Shown here piece after piece: positions 10,070 through 21,509 of a DNA stretch of 64,000 nucleotides. The translations under genes were made by a program, and so were the position numbers. Below the pieces are notes generated by a model. The model was not told the origin of the DNA, did no database searches, and worked only from the letters and a program-made list of their open reading frames with translations. Origin of the DNA: Fallopia convolvulus (taxonomy: Eukaryota; Streptophyta; Magnoliopsida; Caryophyllales; Polygonaceae); NCBI GenBank assembly GCA_964016875.1, contig OZ024726.1, positions 31,671,503-31,735,502 of the forward strand, written 5' to 3'. Position 1 is the stretch's first letter; every line of letters begins with the position of its first letter.

Positions 10070-11259
10070 CTAGACATGGTCGATGTAAGTATCGAGGAAT
10101 CCTTCCTCGAAAAGAGTCTCAGCAGAGACACCCATCTCGTTGTTAAGGAGTAGGTTGGCCTGCTCGATCCGTCGGTGGCGACGGTTTTCGCGGGCCTGTG
10201 ACTCCGCAATGCATATCCTGAATTGGATTCTCTCTCTTTGTTCCCTTTCGGACTCACCGACCCATTCTTCCCGGTGACTCAGTAGTAGGTCCCGATTCAC
10301 CCTACGTCCTCTGGTGGGTACAACGCTGCGAGGTGGGGGACGGTTGTTCAGGGGCTGACGAGCCTGGCGATTGGATGATTCACCCTCCATCCATGTGGTG
10401 AACCCCTCCATCTGCACCTCCCTAGATGCCTGCCTAGCCCGCTCGAGCAGTGAGGGTGGCCCGTAGAATCTCTCTTCCATGTTGTTGGATTCTAGCTGGA
10501 GACGTCGAAGGAGTGTATCGTCCTCTTGACAACAAAAGTGTGTCATCGGTGGCATCGGCCCTTCGGGCTTTGGCGCTCGTGGGGGTGATACTACCTCCAC
10601 TCTCGGGACCTGACTTGTGGACGGCATGACCCTGCGAACCTGGATCATAGGCGGCATGGGTACTGGGGGCACATACTCCATTACTGGTGGTGGTGGAGGT
10701 GGTGTCTCGGGGTCGATAACCACCCCGTCCGAATCTTCTTCCTCGGACTCCTCAAACTCTTGATTTTGTTGATTCATGGCATCCCATTCCTCCTGTGCTT
10801 GCCATAGCAGCTCATATTCTTCATCATCCACTTCATCTGGTTCCTCGTGCTCAAAGTCGAGCTCGGGTACAATTTCCTTTGGTTGGTATTGGGGCACCCA
10901 TCCTTCGTTCTCGTCGTTAGTATGATCTTCCGGTACGTAGCCCGGTGCTATCTCCTCATCCCCCGAGGGATAGTCCTCGGGGTAATACGCCGGGGATGGT
11001 GGGGTGCAATGGGTGCTGGGTAGTCTTCCGGTAACTCGATGGGAAGGTCGGGGTCCTCCTCCGGATCCTCTTCGGATTCTTCCCAAGGTTCCATGTTTTG
11101 ATCGATCTCCATGTTCTCTCCGATATGTTCTTCTTCGGGTTGATGGAAGAAGTCATTTGGAGCATCGTAGTAAGGAAAATATGGGTTTGGAGCCTGCATT
11201 CCAAAGCGGGCTTCGTTGTATTGGTTTCCTAAACGGTTGTTTCTTCTTTGGTTAACCAT
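10070..11259 (-). pseudogene. Element A extra ORF upstream of gag, one frameshift
   Basis: Two overlapping minus-strand frames (10948-11259, 103 codons; 10070-11086, 338 codons) make one reading with a shift at about 10985-11005, where the sense passes from ELPEDYPAPIAPHHP to AYYPEDYPSGDEE. The product would be about 370 residues. The N-terminal half is strongly acidic (EESEEDPEEDPD, ESEEEDSDG). A proline-rich middle (PETPPPPPPVMEYVPPVPMP) follows, then a basic, probably helical C-terminal part (RENRRHRRIEQANLLLNNE). I recognise no catalytic domain and cannot give a function. It lies between the primer site and gag, in the element's sense direction, about 260 bp before the gag start. Confidence 0.7.
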
Positions 11260-11842
11260 GGTGTATCTGAGGAAGGAAGAAGAGAAAGGCGTTAGAACAT
11301 CCTTAGTTCCTATAAGGTGAAGACATAGTGAAGGAAGTCAAGGCTTTGAAAAATTACTAAAACAAAGGTTTATTTTATACTTTTCATTTTCTTGGCCCTA
11401 CTTAGAGGGTTTAGAATTTTCTCTTTTGAACATGTTATTTCAAGATGGTGGGGAAATTCTTTAAAAGATTCTCGTTATAAGAATTTCCTAACTTGTAGAA
11501 GTTATTATGATGAAGGTTTCAAGAAACGTTCTACCTTAGGTGTTTAAGTTAAAGAGTTGGAACATATTTATTACTTAAGTTTTTAGGAGGTAAAAAGGGA
11601 AGTTTCTAAAGGTAAGAGTTCTAGAACTAAATTAAATTTAAAAAAAAAACAGAATTTTAAGGACTTTCTTAACTAAGCAGTTTAGAAGATTGACACTTTT
11701 AAGTTTCTTAAAGGATATAAAGAAGAAAACTCTCTATAAATAGGAGTTTTGGTTTTGCGGAATAAAAACTTAGGTTTTAAAAGTTCTCAGGTTTTGGAAA
11801 TCTTCGGTTTTAAAAATTTTCGGTTTTGAAAACTAAACGTTC

Positions 11843-11855
11843 GGCTCTGATACCA
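11843..11855 (-). promoter_or_regulatory. Primer binding site, initiator tRNA-Met, element A
   Basis: On the minus strand TGGTATCAGAGCC starts 4 bp after the 5' LTR end. It is complementary to the 3' end of plant initiator tRNA-Met and primes minus-strand DNA synthesis. Confidence 0.9.
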
Positions 11856-11859
11856 TAAT

Positions 11860-14800
11860 TGTAACACCCCTATTTTACAACATTGGGTATTACCGCCAGT
11901 GACCTCGGATTTTTACCATCCAAAGTCACCCGAGGCTTTTAGAATGATATAGAATAATAAAATGCGGAATTTAAACATACTCATGTAAATAAGAGATGCT
12001 TCCGAAGAAGACTTTGTTCTTACAACCCAAGTCACATCATCAAAACTTGTTTGGAAATTACAATTCATAAAAGAAACCGTCTTTAAAACATAATGAAAAT
12101 AAACCAAAAAGGAGATTCGATTACATCTTGAAACTTCTTGACCTTCCTTTGCCCTTCACCTTACGCCTTGTGATTAATCCTAGGTTCTGACATAATTCGC
12201 GAGGGGCGAGAATATGCCAGGCAAATATGCGGAAAAGAAGAATTAGTCTTAGAGACTAAGCAAGCGGGAACGAAATTTCCCAAGGGTAATTCGGTAATTT
12301 GAGTAATAACGAAGAAGATAACAACAGGTTAAGTATTAAGATAGGGTTTATTTATGTGGGGTTTAACGGTACGAGGGAGAGCGTATCTTAAGCGGTGATA
12401 GCTCGTTAATTTAGAGAAGAACTACTAGATTGTAGGCTTCTTTTAGCATCGAGAATAAAAGATATGTTGGGAACGTTATTAATTCATTTAAGTTATAAAC
12501 CTCTCGCGCCCTGAGCAGACCGAGTGCCAGATCGATCATTTGAGATCGGTCCGATTTTAATGTCTTAAATGTGCATTGGGCACTTATGTAACGTATTTGA
12601 TTTAATGATTTTTAAAGGGGTGGGAGTTCGGATGGCCTGATCCACCAAGGGAAACCCAGTTTCCCGGCACTTAGCTAGAGTGCGCACATCCCTCCTTGCA
12701 ATCGGAGCGGATGAGATCATGATCCCGAAAGTCGTACTTCAAACACGTAGGAACTTACGACTTAGTAGGATTATATAGAGGCGTCGGCTATTCCGCGCCC
12801 CTTACTAGTTTATTCGACGTGGATCTCTGAACGAGTCCATAAACAACCAAAGCCATGATCACACTAGCATAAATAGTCCTAAGAGATAATAATATTGAAC
12901 TATACTAACAAAGGTCGTTACATCTAACAATCGATATTTCCTAAGTTCATTCATTACTTAGCACACAAGTTGTTCCCAACATCGAGAAGTTCACGGAAAC
13001 GAATTTATAAAGGTCACAAGGGGAAGATCCACTTGCCTTAGTTCTGACGATAACGGATTTAATGATAAGACGGAGATGTGGTTCGCAACTTCGAATGAGA
13101 ATCCCGACCTATCGACACGGAATTCATGAACAGTCTTTTAAATACGAATTCTTTCAAGGTTCGGACTTCTTACATGTACTTAGTATAGAAATGGAATTCT
13201 AAATTATTATGATAATAATTTAGGTGGCTAAATTAAAATAATAATATTCCTTTATTATTATTTTAATTTCATAATATCCTTTTATTCCTTTAAAACAAAA
13301 CTCATTGATTATTCAAAATAATTTCTTTAATCTCAACCATGTTCAAAATGTTATTTAAAGTCATTTCTTCTACAAGGAATATTTTATCAATGATGCTTTC
13401 TTAATAACTCTTATTTAACTATAGGGATCACATAAAAATAGAGATAGGATAATACTAGACTATTTCTTAGTAACTTTCCAAAGATAGAAACTTCTATTTA
13501 CTTGATGAGGTAAGCTTTCTAAAACTATCATAATATAAAATAAATATTCTTATTTATTTTATTTCCATGTTTCTTCCCATAATTTATCTATTGTTATATG
13601 ATCATGGTATAAAATATCTAATCATCTCCTTATAATATACTTTTATGATATTCTAAGTCACAAACTAATATTTTTCTATATTTTACAATATCTTTCTAGG
13701 TGAGATATTTATCTATACTTAGCAATATAATGTTATAATTTATCTTGTAATTATCTTATTGTCATAACCCTTGTACTAACAATAAAGGTTTATGCCTTAT
13801 AGATATCCACTACACTTGGAATTAGATGAAACTAATATTATATTAAATTATTAATATAACTAACATTAATCTACTTAATTTCATAAAATTTTGATATTCT
13901 CTACTTCTAGAGATTATTAGTATTCTACTTGGAAAAGATTATATTTTTATAAGGGTCATATTTAATATTGAGATAAATTCATAGGCTACTAATTTCATGA
14001 AAATACTTTTATAAGGTCTTCTTAGAATTTATTTAATTAATCATGTCTTTACTAATCATATCATAATATCATAATTTACCATAGTTTATTTAATAGATTT
14101 ATTCCTCTCTTCCAACTAACAAAATTTGCATAATATTTTTATAAGTCTTAAAAACTTTGCAAAATAATTTTATTTAGTCTTCTTAATATTACTAGCATAC
14201 TTTAATAACTTTAAATAAAATAAAATAAAATAAAAATAGGGTTGTAGAATTATTCTGTTAGTTGTGCCTGTGTTATAGAACACAGAGGACGAGAGGGCAG
14301 GGAGGCCGGCGGTGTGAGGGGCGGCGCACCAGAGGCTCCGGTGGGCAGGGGCAGCACACAGGAAGAGGCGGCGGCGTCGGTGGAGGCGCCGGTGGTCATG
14401 GGCGGCGGCCGACGGTCCAAAGGAGAGAAAAGAGGGGGCTCTTTGGTGGGATTTTGAAGGAAAACTCAAGCTTGAAGGGCTGATTTTTGAGGGAATTGAG
14501 AGCAAATTTGTAATGAGAAGAAGAAGGAATGAGAAGTGTGAGTTCTAAGTGGAGAATTCAGCCCCTTTAAATAGGCAAATCCATGGAGCTTGTGATCCAT
14601 GTCCATGGATTTTGACCAATGGAGAAGGGAAGGATGAATGGTGATTGGGGAGGGTTGTTGAAGGTGATGTAAGCTTGGTGATGTCATGGAGCTAGTGTTA
14701 TAGAGTATGGAAAGAAGAAGAAGAGCATGCAATGGCCCTTTTTGATTCTACGTCAGTTGCATCAGACAAAGTCTGACTACCTTTTTAGAAGAAGAAGAAG

Positions 14801-15225
14801 AAGAAGATTTATTATAAAAAGGGTGGGTAAAAGTGTAAGCAATTGCAAATGGTCTAGCGGATTTATGGGGTTGGGCGTGTGAGTATGTTGCAAGAGGTCT
14901 CGGGTTCAAGTCCCGGCTCTTGCATTCTTTTTGTTAGATTTTTAAAGGAATTTTTATGCCTTAATGTAATACCTTTTTATTTAAATAAAATCAAGCTTTA
15001 TAAGGTATTATTTTTATTTAATGCCCTTTTTATTTATTCAAGATTTTTACAACATTCTATTATGATTTCTTGAATTTAATTTACTTGACAATTCTCTTTT
15101 AAAAGAGAATTTAAAGGTTATTAGGATATATTAAAATTTCCTCTTTATTTTGAGAAGAATATTTATTAAAATAAGTATTATATTATATCTTTTTTTAAAA
15201 ACCTTAGAATATGGTGGATATTACA
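11860..15225 (-). repeat. Element A 5' LTR (right copy)
   Basis: This 3366 bp copy matches 1597-4964 along its whole length with an offset of 10263. Differences are scattered substitutions plus small changes in an A/T run near the end. The primer site lies 4 bp beyond its inner end, so this is the 5' LTR of the minus-strand element. Confidence 0.92.
14845..14924 (+). other. tRNA-like Pol III unit, second LTR copy
   Basis: This is the exact counterpart of 4582-4661 in the other LTR. A-box-like TGGTCTAGCGG is at 14850-14860, the B-box at 14903-14913, the T5 run at 14928-14932. Both boxes are unchanged between the two LTRs, although the LTRs have begun to differ elsewhere. Confidence 0.55.
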
Positions 15226-15431
15226 GATTTGCCCAAAAGAGAAAAGGTGGCTTATATAGCCTTACAACTAGGGTAACCCTTGCAAAGGCATAGACCGGTT
15301 TTGCACTCCGGTTGGATGGGATTTATATTTAGGGAATTAAAAAGCGGTTCACTGAATAAAGGATTTTACAAAATATTTGTAAAGCTAAGAAGCAAATATA
15401 GAGGACTCTCTATCACAGCTCGTGGCCAACA
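15226..15431 (-). mobile_element. LTR remnant, distal half, separated from 1481-1596 by element A
   Basis: Removing element A joins 1481-1596 to 15226-15431. The joined segment lacks ORFs and contains a palindromic TATA-like block GGCTTATATAGCC at 15249-15261, fitting an LTR promoter that drives the minus-strand gag fragment at 1136-1480. The outer LTR boundary towards the LINE is not clear; a CA end near 15430 is possible. The assignment rests on position and the TATA-like block only. Confidence 0.35.
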
Positions 15432-16460
15432 TTGACCAAGATCCTCTGCAATCCATATTGGGGGCCACCTTCCAATCTCATCGCTGCTCTAAGGCCGGAA
15501 GAACAAGGAGGCTTCACACCGGGTTGGGTGACCAAAAGCCCCAGCCCTATTCTCCGCAATCAACCGGTATCGAGCCCTCCAAAAGGTAGACTTGCACCAG
15601 GCCACCAGGGGAAAAGAGCTGATATCCGCCCGTGTACGGGGCCTTCGTGGCCTTCTTACAGAGACATACTAAGAGTCCACCAATCACCACCAAAGAAAAA
15701 CCTTGCGATAAGATTTGTCGAGGGCTTAAGTGATGGAATAGTGGAAATTGAAGACGACGATGTTGCGGAGCTTAACGAGCAATGGAGTCTAGCACTATTG
15801 GCGCTCCTATGGGAGGGAGGGTCAATTTCCGCGCAATGGACATGTTTGTGACTGAGTAGTGGACCAACATTGCCTCTCAAAAAATCATCTTGAACGAAAA
15901 AGGGCTATTCATCTTTAAATTTGCAAGCTCAACTGATCTGAATGCAATCTTGGAAGGATGGCCTTGGATGTTTGGTGGCTCAAAGCCGCTCATCCTTCGC
16001 AAATGGCAGCCTGGACTCGAGCTCAATCTCTCTTGCCTACAAACTGTGCCAATTTGGGTCACCCTACCAAACCTAAATGTGACTTACTGGTCGGAATCCC
16101 TGGTCAGCAAAATTGGGTCTTGTATTGGTAAACCCATTCAGATGGATACCCCAACAGCACAACAAGACCAGTCACGTTTGCAAGGATTTTGGTAGAAGCG
16201 TCAAGCAACCAACAACTCTGTAGAGAGATCACATTCAAAGACAAGAAGGCTTGACGCATCAGAAGGTAGTGTATGTTCGGCTTCCCTAACACTGTGCGCA
16301 CTACAAAGTTTTTGGGTACATTGAAAGAGTCTATGAGTTAGCTGGCAAAGTCCAGCCTAATCAAGCGTGGGTTGAAACGAGACGCAGGGGAAGGACCCCT
16401 CTACTGCACCCTTGACCACAACCAACGCCGAGTCGGCTTTGCCTTCCTCCACCCTAAATC
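15432..16460 (+). pseudogene. LINE (L1-type) ORF1 with DUF4283
   Basis: The first 140 codons (15432-15851) include EDDDVAELNEQWSLALLALL, which matches the opening of DUF4283, the RNA-binding-like domain of plant LINE ORF1. After a frame change the domain continues at 15890-16195 with FIFKFASSTDLNAILEGWPW, PLILRKWQPGLELN and PIWVTLPNL. It goes on out of frame through LVEASSNQQ to a damaged zinc-knuckle region near 16300. The order fits ORF1, but a stop before 15890 and further breaks after 16195 make it a pseudogene. It lies just upstream of the endonuclease of the same LINE. Confidence 0.75.
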
Positions 16461-17060
16461 AAACACCTCCAACGTTCGTGGCCTAAACCACGATTCCAAA
16501 CAATACGCGGTTAGAGACCTAGTGAGGAAGACTCAAGCGAGTATCATAGCCATTTTGGAATCGCGAGTCAATATGATAAATGAGAGTAAAGTGGCAAAGC
16601 TCTCCCTCAAGAGATGGAAGAGACATTCTAACAGCTCGGCTAATCAATATGGAAGAGTTTGGTTATTTTGGAATGACTCGAAAGTTAAAGTCTCGGTGTT
16701 GCACTCCCCTACGCAGCTGACGCATTGTATTATCAAAGATGTTGCAACCTCCAAGGAGTTCCTTGCCTCATTTGTCTATGCGTTTAACGACAGTTGAAGT
16801 CGTGAAGCACTTTGGGACGATCTTGTTGTACTCAATAGCCAAATCGCATCCTCGTGGGTAGTCATGGGGGATTTCAATGCAGTGCTCAATCAAGACGAGA
16901 AAATTTTTGAGAGTCAAACGGGACCGATAAGAGTCACCTCGGAACTAGCTCATTGTTTGGATATCACTGGACTGTTTGGATATCACGGAGAATACTTTAC
17001 CTGGGATAACAAGCACATGGATGGTACTAGGATATGTTGTAAACTGGACCGGGTACTAGT
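16461..17060 (+). pseudogene. LINE ORF2, endonuclease part, interrupted by element C
   Basis: The frame shows the start of an apurinic-type endonuclease: NVRGLNHDSKQYAV, then ILESRVN holding the catalytic Glu. After a stop at 16795-16797 it continues through SWVVMGDFNAVL and ends at CCKLDRVLV at 17060. Removing element C and one copy of ctagt continues it at 29447 with LAEFPQ and LSDHSPAVLR, the end of the endonuclease. The join proves that C landed in this LINE. The protein would nick target DNA to prime reverse transcription. Confidence 0.85.
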
Positions 17061-18442
17061 TGACGAGCACTTTTACGTCGTTATAAAAGCTCTATCAAAG
17101 AAAATTCATAACTTCCTAACCTTAGCAAAGTGGAAGTAAGGGTCGAACCCAACCCACAGAGACTCGGTTTATCCGTATTTAAGTAATGTTACTAAAGTAA
17201 AAGGGGGATTTTGTGATTATAAACTAAAATCTAAATTATTGAAACTAACTATAAGAAAGCAAGTAAATATGATTTAAGATTCAAATATGGAGAGAAGCGT
17301 CCAACCAGTTTTGTATCCGTTGCATACATGAAATTTGATCCTCGATTATCCTTATTTCAATTTCCCTTGACTAATCTATTGTGAATTTATGAATTCAAGC
17401 TTAAGGTGGTTGTTAATATACACCCTCTTTAACAACCTTTTAACCAATTAACCTAGAAAACCTTCTATGTCAAATTGATCATGCAATTAAGTTCAAAGCA
17501 TTCAATAGAAACAATAATCATGAATTCCACCGTCTATTCATGACGTCTTGTGATTAAATTCTCCGCCTTTGATTAACCTTATTCCACCGTCTATAAGTTT
17601 AATCAAAGGATTCATCCATGAATAATCAAATTCCACCGTCTATTTAATTATTCTAGTTCTAATTCAACCTAGAAATAAAATAGGTGGCCAATCTATTATA
17701 ATCCTAAGCGAATTTAATCAATCAAGCACGGAGAGATTCAATCTAGTCAAGGCAAACTAAAATAATTCAAATCTCACAAACAATCATGCATACAACTTCA
17801 ACTAACTAGTTGGACATGAGAAAATTAGCTAGACATTGTCATTGAAGAAAAATAAAACTTACAAGAGTCAAATTGATCTTCAAATTGCAAAGCTAGGGTT
17901 TTTGTCTCCACAAGTCTCCAAACTCAAAAACTTAGAACACAAGCAATAGATAGCATAAAAATCAAAATAAAACCTAGAGAAAGTATTTATATTATGTCTA
18001 AAAATATCCAAAAAGCAATACTAAGTCGGCCCACAAGATTTCACAAAGCCCAAGTTGGCGTCACCGAAACGCGCTGGAGCGCGGTTTGACACTCCCCAGA
18101 GCGCGGTCGCGCTCTGCCCGTTTTGACCGCGCTCTGGTCGTAGTAAGTTCGCCCTTCTCGGCGCGGTCTCGGCTTGGCTCTGCAGTTTGGTCCCTTCATT
18201 CTTGTCTTGTAATTCCCGCCTCGAATCTTCACTTCAACGCTTCCTATGCATCCCGAGGTCTCGTCCTAAGCTTGCATCCACCGTCTTCCACCTTCCGACC
18301 TACAGTTATGCACAAAGACGCGTAGATTCTGAACTAAACGAAAATAAAACCTAAACTAAAACTTAGAACGAAATCCTAGCTAAAAAATGCATAAAACAAG
18401 AATAAAAACATGCCCTAAAGCCTATCCCTATATGCTCTATCA
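17061..18442 (-). repeat. Element C 3' LTR (left copy)
   Basis: 1382 bp. In the element's sense, U3 is on the right: a GC-rich dyad cassette at about 18055-18190 lies upstream of a TATA box (TATAAATA on the minus strand, 17984-17991). Three copies of ATTCCACCGTCTAT lie on the transcribed side at 17524-17537, 17581-17594 and 17630-17643. No coding sequence is seen; the frames at 18041-18325 come from the cassette. Confidence 0.9.
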
Positions 18443-18460
18443 AATTCCCCCATGCTTGAA
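18443..18460 (-). promoter_or_regulatory. Polypurine tract of element C
   Basis: The minus strand reads AAGCATGGGGGAATT directly before the LTR. A conserved GAGGACAAGCAAGG stretch lies just before it; D has a matching arrangement. Confidence 0.8.
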
Positions 18461-19960
18461 CCTTGCTTGTCCTCAAGCAAGACATAGAATCAATCACACC
18501 ACAAACAAGCAAGCCATGACTTCAATTCATTTTCAAGAAGCACAAACTTAACTATGAAATCTTTGCATACATTTATCGAAAGGTTCAAACCAAGCTATTA
18601 ATCCATTCTAACCCTCACCAAGGTATATGTGTTTGCACTCAACACTCAAGTGTTTAAAGGTATGTGTTTTCGCTCAAAAATCATCTTTGAATGCCAACTA
18701 CCATATGCTTGCATCAGTGCACTAAATCTCCACCACGAATGTTCAAATGCACAACATAAATCATGAGGTCTTTTTCAAGGTTGTAATGGGGCCAAGGTAT
18801 AGACAAGTAGGTGGGAATCATTATATGGCCATGTGGTGCTAAATCCGGGAACTAGAATCAACTAAAACCCAAATTACATCAACACTCACTCTCAACACTT
18901 CTCCCAACTTGTACTTCCTTTTCTTCCATTATTTTCTTTTAAGCACTTCTTTCTTTTGCTCAACTTTTGATTTTCTTACTTTCCACCAACCCAATTGAGA
19001 TTCATTCTTTCTTTTCATTCTTCTCTCACAAGAACACTTTGCAATTTACACATACAACTCATCTCAATCAACCTTTCAAACCAACTTTACTTAAAGATTT
19101 TTCAATAAACATTCCCAACATCCATAAACTTTTTCAACACTTTTCATTTTGGACATTCCCTTCTATTACACCTTTCACACTTTCTCACAACCCCAAAGTA
19201 CACAAATAACCCACAAAATTCCCCTAGTCAAATCCTAATTCCTGGATGAGGGTCAAGCTTATTCGGCTAGGAACAATTTTTGTGGAGCTAATAAACAAGG
19301 CTAAGGCTCAAAACAATGGGGCTACAAAAGCAAAGGTATAATGTAAGGTGGATAAGGATATAAATGAGCTAAAGAAAATTTGCCTCAATCACTTTTACAT
19401 CATGCATTCAAATCATATAATGTGGCCTCGAAAAAGAATCTAAACGCAAATTCTAGAGTTTAAACAATCAAAGAGATACACTCAAGAATTTCATGCAAAA
19501 TTGGCATGTAAAGGCTCAAAAGAAATCTCACAAGGCAAATTTTTGGTTAGAACTTCATAACTAGCTCAAGTTTTCACTTTCATGCATACTCCTTCACAAT
19601 TAAGCAATTCTTATTTAGAACTTCCATCATAAACTTAACAAGTTATGGGATATGAAATCATGCTCACTATTTAAACAAGTGGTTCCACGGGGAAAATGAA
19701 TCCCAAATGCAAACAAATCATTTTTTTTCAAATTTTCTGAATTTTTCAAATTTTTATGGATTTTTCAAGCATTTAATCAATGCATAACAAAAAGTAAACA
19801 TGCACATGCAACTACATGATCTAACTAAAACCAAGGTCTCATGACAAAATAAATAATCCCCTTCCCCCATGCTTAAACATTACTTTGTCCCCAAAGTAAA
19901 AGAAAACACAAGAGAAAAAGAAAACTGACCTCATCACAAGAACCAGTCAAACTCGGGAAT
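18461..19960 (-). other. Element C 3' non-coding region between ORF3 and LTR
   Basis: These 1.5 kb hold no credible gene. Two blocks are clearly conserved with the matching region of element D: 18779-18865 (compare D 33136-33225) and 19225-19373 (compare D 33734-33875). A second polypurine-like tract lies at the ORF3 end (19856-19900). The rest is A/T- and pyrimidine-rich. Conservation of non-coding blocks between two clearly different elements points to a structural or regulatory RNA role. Confidence 0.7.
19856..19900 (-). promoter_or_regulatory. Internal second polypurine-like tract, element C
   Basis: On the minus strand this reads GGGGACAAAGTAATG, then TTTAAGCATGGGGGAAGGGG. It repeats the layout of the LTR-adjacent tract (GGACAAG..., AAGCATGGGGGAATT) but lies about 1.4 kb upstream, just after the ORF3 stop. 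Confidence 0.6.
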
Positions 19961-21509
19961 CTACTCCTCTGGCGGCGGTGGTGGTGGGTATCCCGGGTAT
20001 GGATACTCAGGAGCTGGATATCCGGGATAAGGCTGATAAGCAAACGACTGATAACCCTGCTCAGGCGTGTATGTATCCATCCTCTGGTGCAAATACCGGG
20101 TCTGCTCATCAACATAATCAAAACGGCTCGTCGCATAACCCCGGAAATGGTTGAAATCAGCCGTCATGCCATCCATACGAGTATGCAACCCACTCACCTG
20201 AGTAGACAAGCCTCCCATCAACTCCACCAAATGGTTGTATTGATGGGTAGTCATGTAGTTCCCCTGGCCTTGGTGCTCAAACTCCTGAATTGGTGGCACT
20301 TCATTGTGCTCATCATCATCATCATCCTCATTATCCTCAACTGCAATATCTTCAGGAGCAACTTCAAACTCCTCATCCTCGTCCTCCTCATCGACATCCA
20401 TAGAAGCACTAGGCTCCTCAACTTGCCTCCTAGATTGCCTTCTCCTCTTTGTCCCTCCAATCACTTCTGAAACTGGTATATCACCATCTTGAGGGTGAAT
20501 GAGCCATGTGTCAGCATTGGCCAGACCAGTATCCAACTTCACCCTCTCTGGATTAGGCAACCTCATAGCAAAAGAGCTATTGCCAATCACCCAATAGTAC
20601 CGGTTGTTCTTCACATATAGCACTTTCATCTTGTTGAAGAAGGACAAGTTCATGGGAAGGGAATCAATCCGACCCGCACACTGCTCCAAATCAATACCAA
20701 AATGCTGAGCAAACCGGGTGATGATACCACCCACAGCGATCCGACTATTGCTCCTCCTAACCATAAGATCCATGTTATGCATCATAGCGGCACCCATGTC
20801 AATCTGTTGCTTTTCCAAAATCCCTCTAAGGAGAAAGATATCCTTCCTAGGACAGTTATTCTCACCCTCTCCTCTGCCCGTGATAGAATGGGCAAAGAAC
20901 CTCTGAACAATCCGAATTATTGGATGAGTAATACCCGATGCCTTTGTTCTAGAAGCCTGATACACATCGGTCCCAGAAAGTCGGATCCACTGTTCGTTGT
21001 CCATCCAAGTAGTTCTAGACTCCCATCTATCAACATTCGCTTGGTATCTAGTAAATCTGAAAAGCTTGTTGATGTTGGTAAGAGTCATGCATCTCATCAC
21101 CCCGCCTAACTAAAACATGCAACGTCCTTCGTTAGCAAACCGCCCCTCTAAGATATGAGCCTCCAATGTGCTCAAGAACTCCAATACTAGGCCACGGTAC
21201 ACCAACAATCTCATGCTTAGCACAGTCAAATTGTTATTGAACTCAAGCTTCCTCAATTCATCCGCCAAACCCAAGTCCGCCAGCAAATCCCAATCAATAT
21301 ACCTCGGGGCTTGGATTTCACGCTCCTTCTAGATGCTTCATGTCCCCAAAAGTCGCCGGTGTAATCTCATTGCTTGATGAAGAAGCTCTAGGTGGAGCTC
21401 GGGATCTAGATGAAGGGGGCGCTGCTCTAGATGGTGCCGCTCGGGTTGCCCTTTGAGGACGACTTGGTCCCGATGAAGAGGTATTGGTCGGAGCCTTGGT
21501 ACGACCCAT
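19961..21509 (-). pseudogene. Element C ORF3 (Athila ORF-1 family), broken
   Basis: The 379-codon frame 19961-21100 has the look of the Athila third ORF. A globular N-terminal region (ITHPIIRIVQRFFAHSI, KDIFLLRGILE) is followed by a KRRRQSRR basic patch, an acidic run (DEEDEDEEFEVAPED), a helical stretch (TTHQYNHLVELMGGL) and a Pro/Tyr-rich tail (YPGYPAPEYPYPGYPP). The N-terminal part starts at 21509 (MGRTKAPTNTSSSGPSRPQR, Ser/Pro/Arg-rich); 21101-21317 between them is out of frame with stops. The family has been called envelope-like, but I see no clear signal peptide or membrane segment here. Function unknown. Confidence 0.75.

Larger units (their letters stand above)
1597..15225 (-). mobile_element. 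Element A: Tekay-type Ty3/gypsy chromovirus, nearly complete
   Basis: A full LTR retrotransposon on the minus strand: LTR, iMet primer site, extra ORF, gag-pol, polypurine tract, LTR. Both LTRs begin TGTAACACCCC and end TTACA on the plus strand. Flanks are gaatt (1592-1596) and gattt (15226-15230), a 5 bp target duplication with one mismatch. The domain order Gag-protease-RT-RNase H-integrase-chromodomain, the Gag start MVNTRAT and the very long LTRs fit the Tekay/Del clade. The LTRs differ at about 25 to 30 positions by eye (about 1%), which marks a recent insertion. The leader between primer site and gag is about 2 kb; 11260-11842 and 9812-10069 in it hold no recognisable gene. The coding frame has one internal stop, so this copy is not obviously autonomous. 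Confidence 0.93.

Noticed and set aside
15249..15261. GGCTTATATAGCC as an operator site.
   Set aside because: A palindromic TATA context in an LTR remnant explains it better.
18041..18325. Arg/Ala-rich frames on both strands in the C LTRs (also 28986-29324 and 22093-22335).
   Set aside because: They arise from the GC-rich dyad cassette, which lacks stops in most frames.
19961..21100. ORF3 of element C as a true envelope glycoprotein.
   Set aside because: No signal peptide or transmembrane segment is visible. The tail is acidic and Pro/Tyr-rich. Only the Athila ORF3 label is kept.
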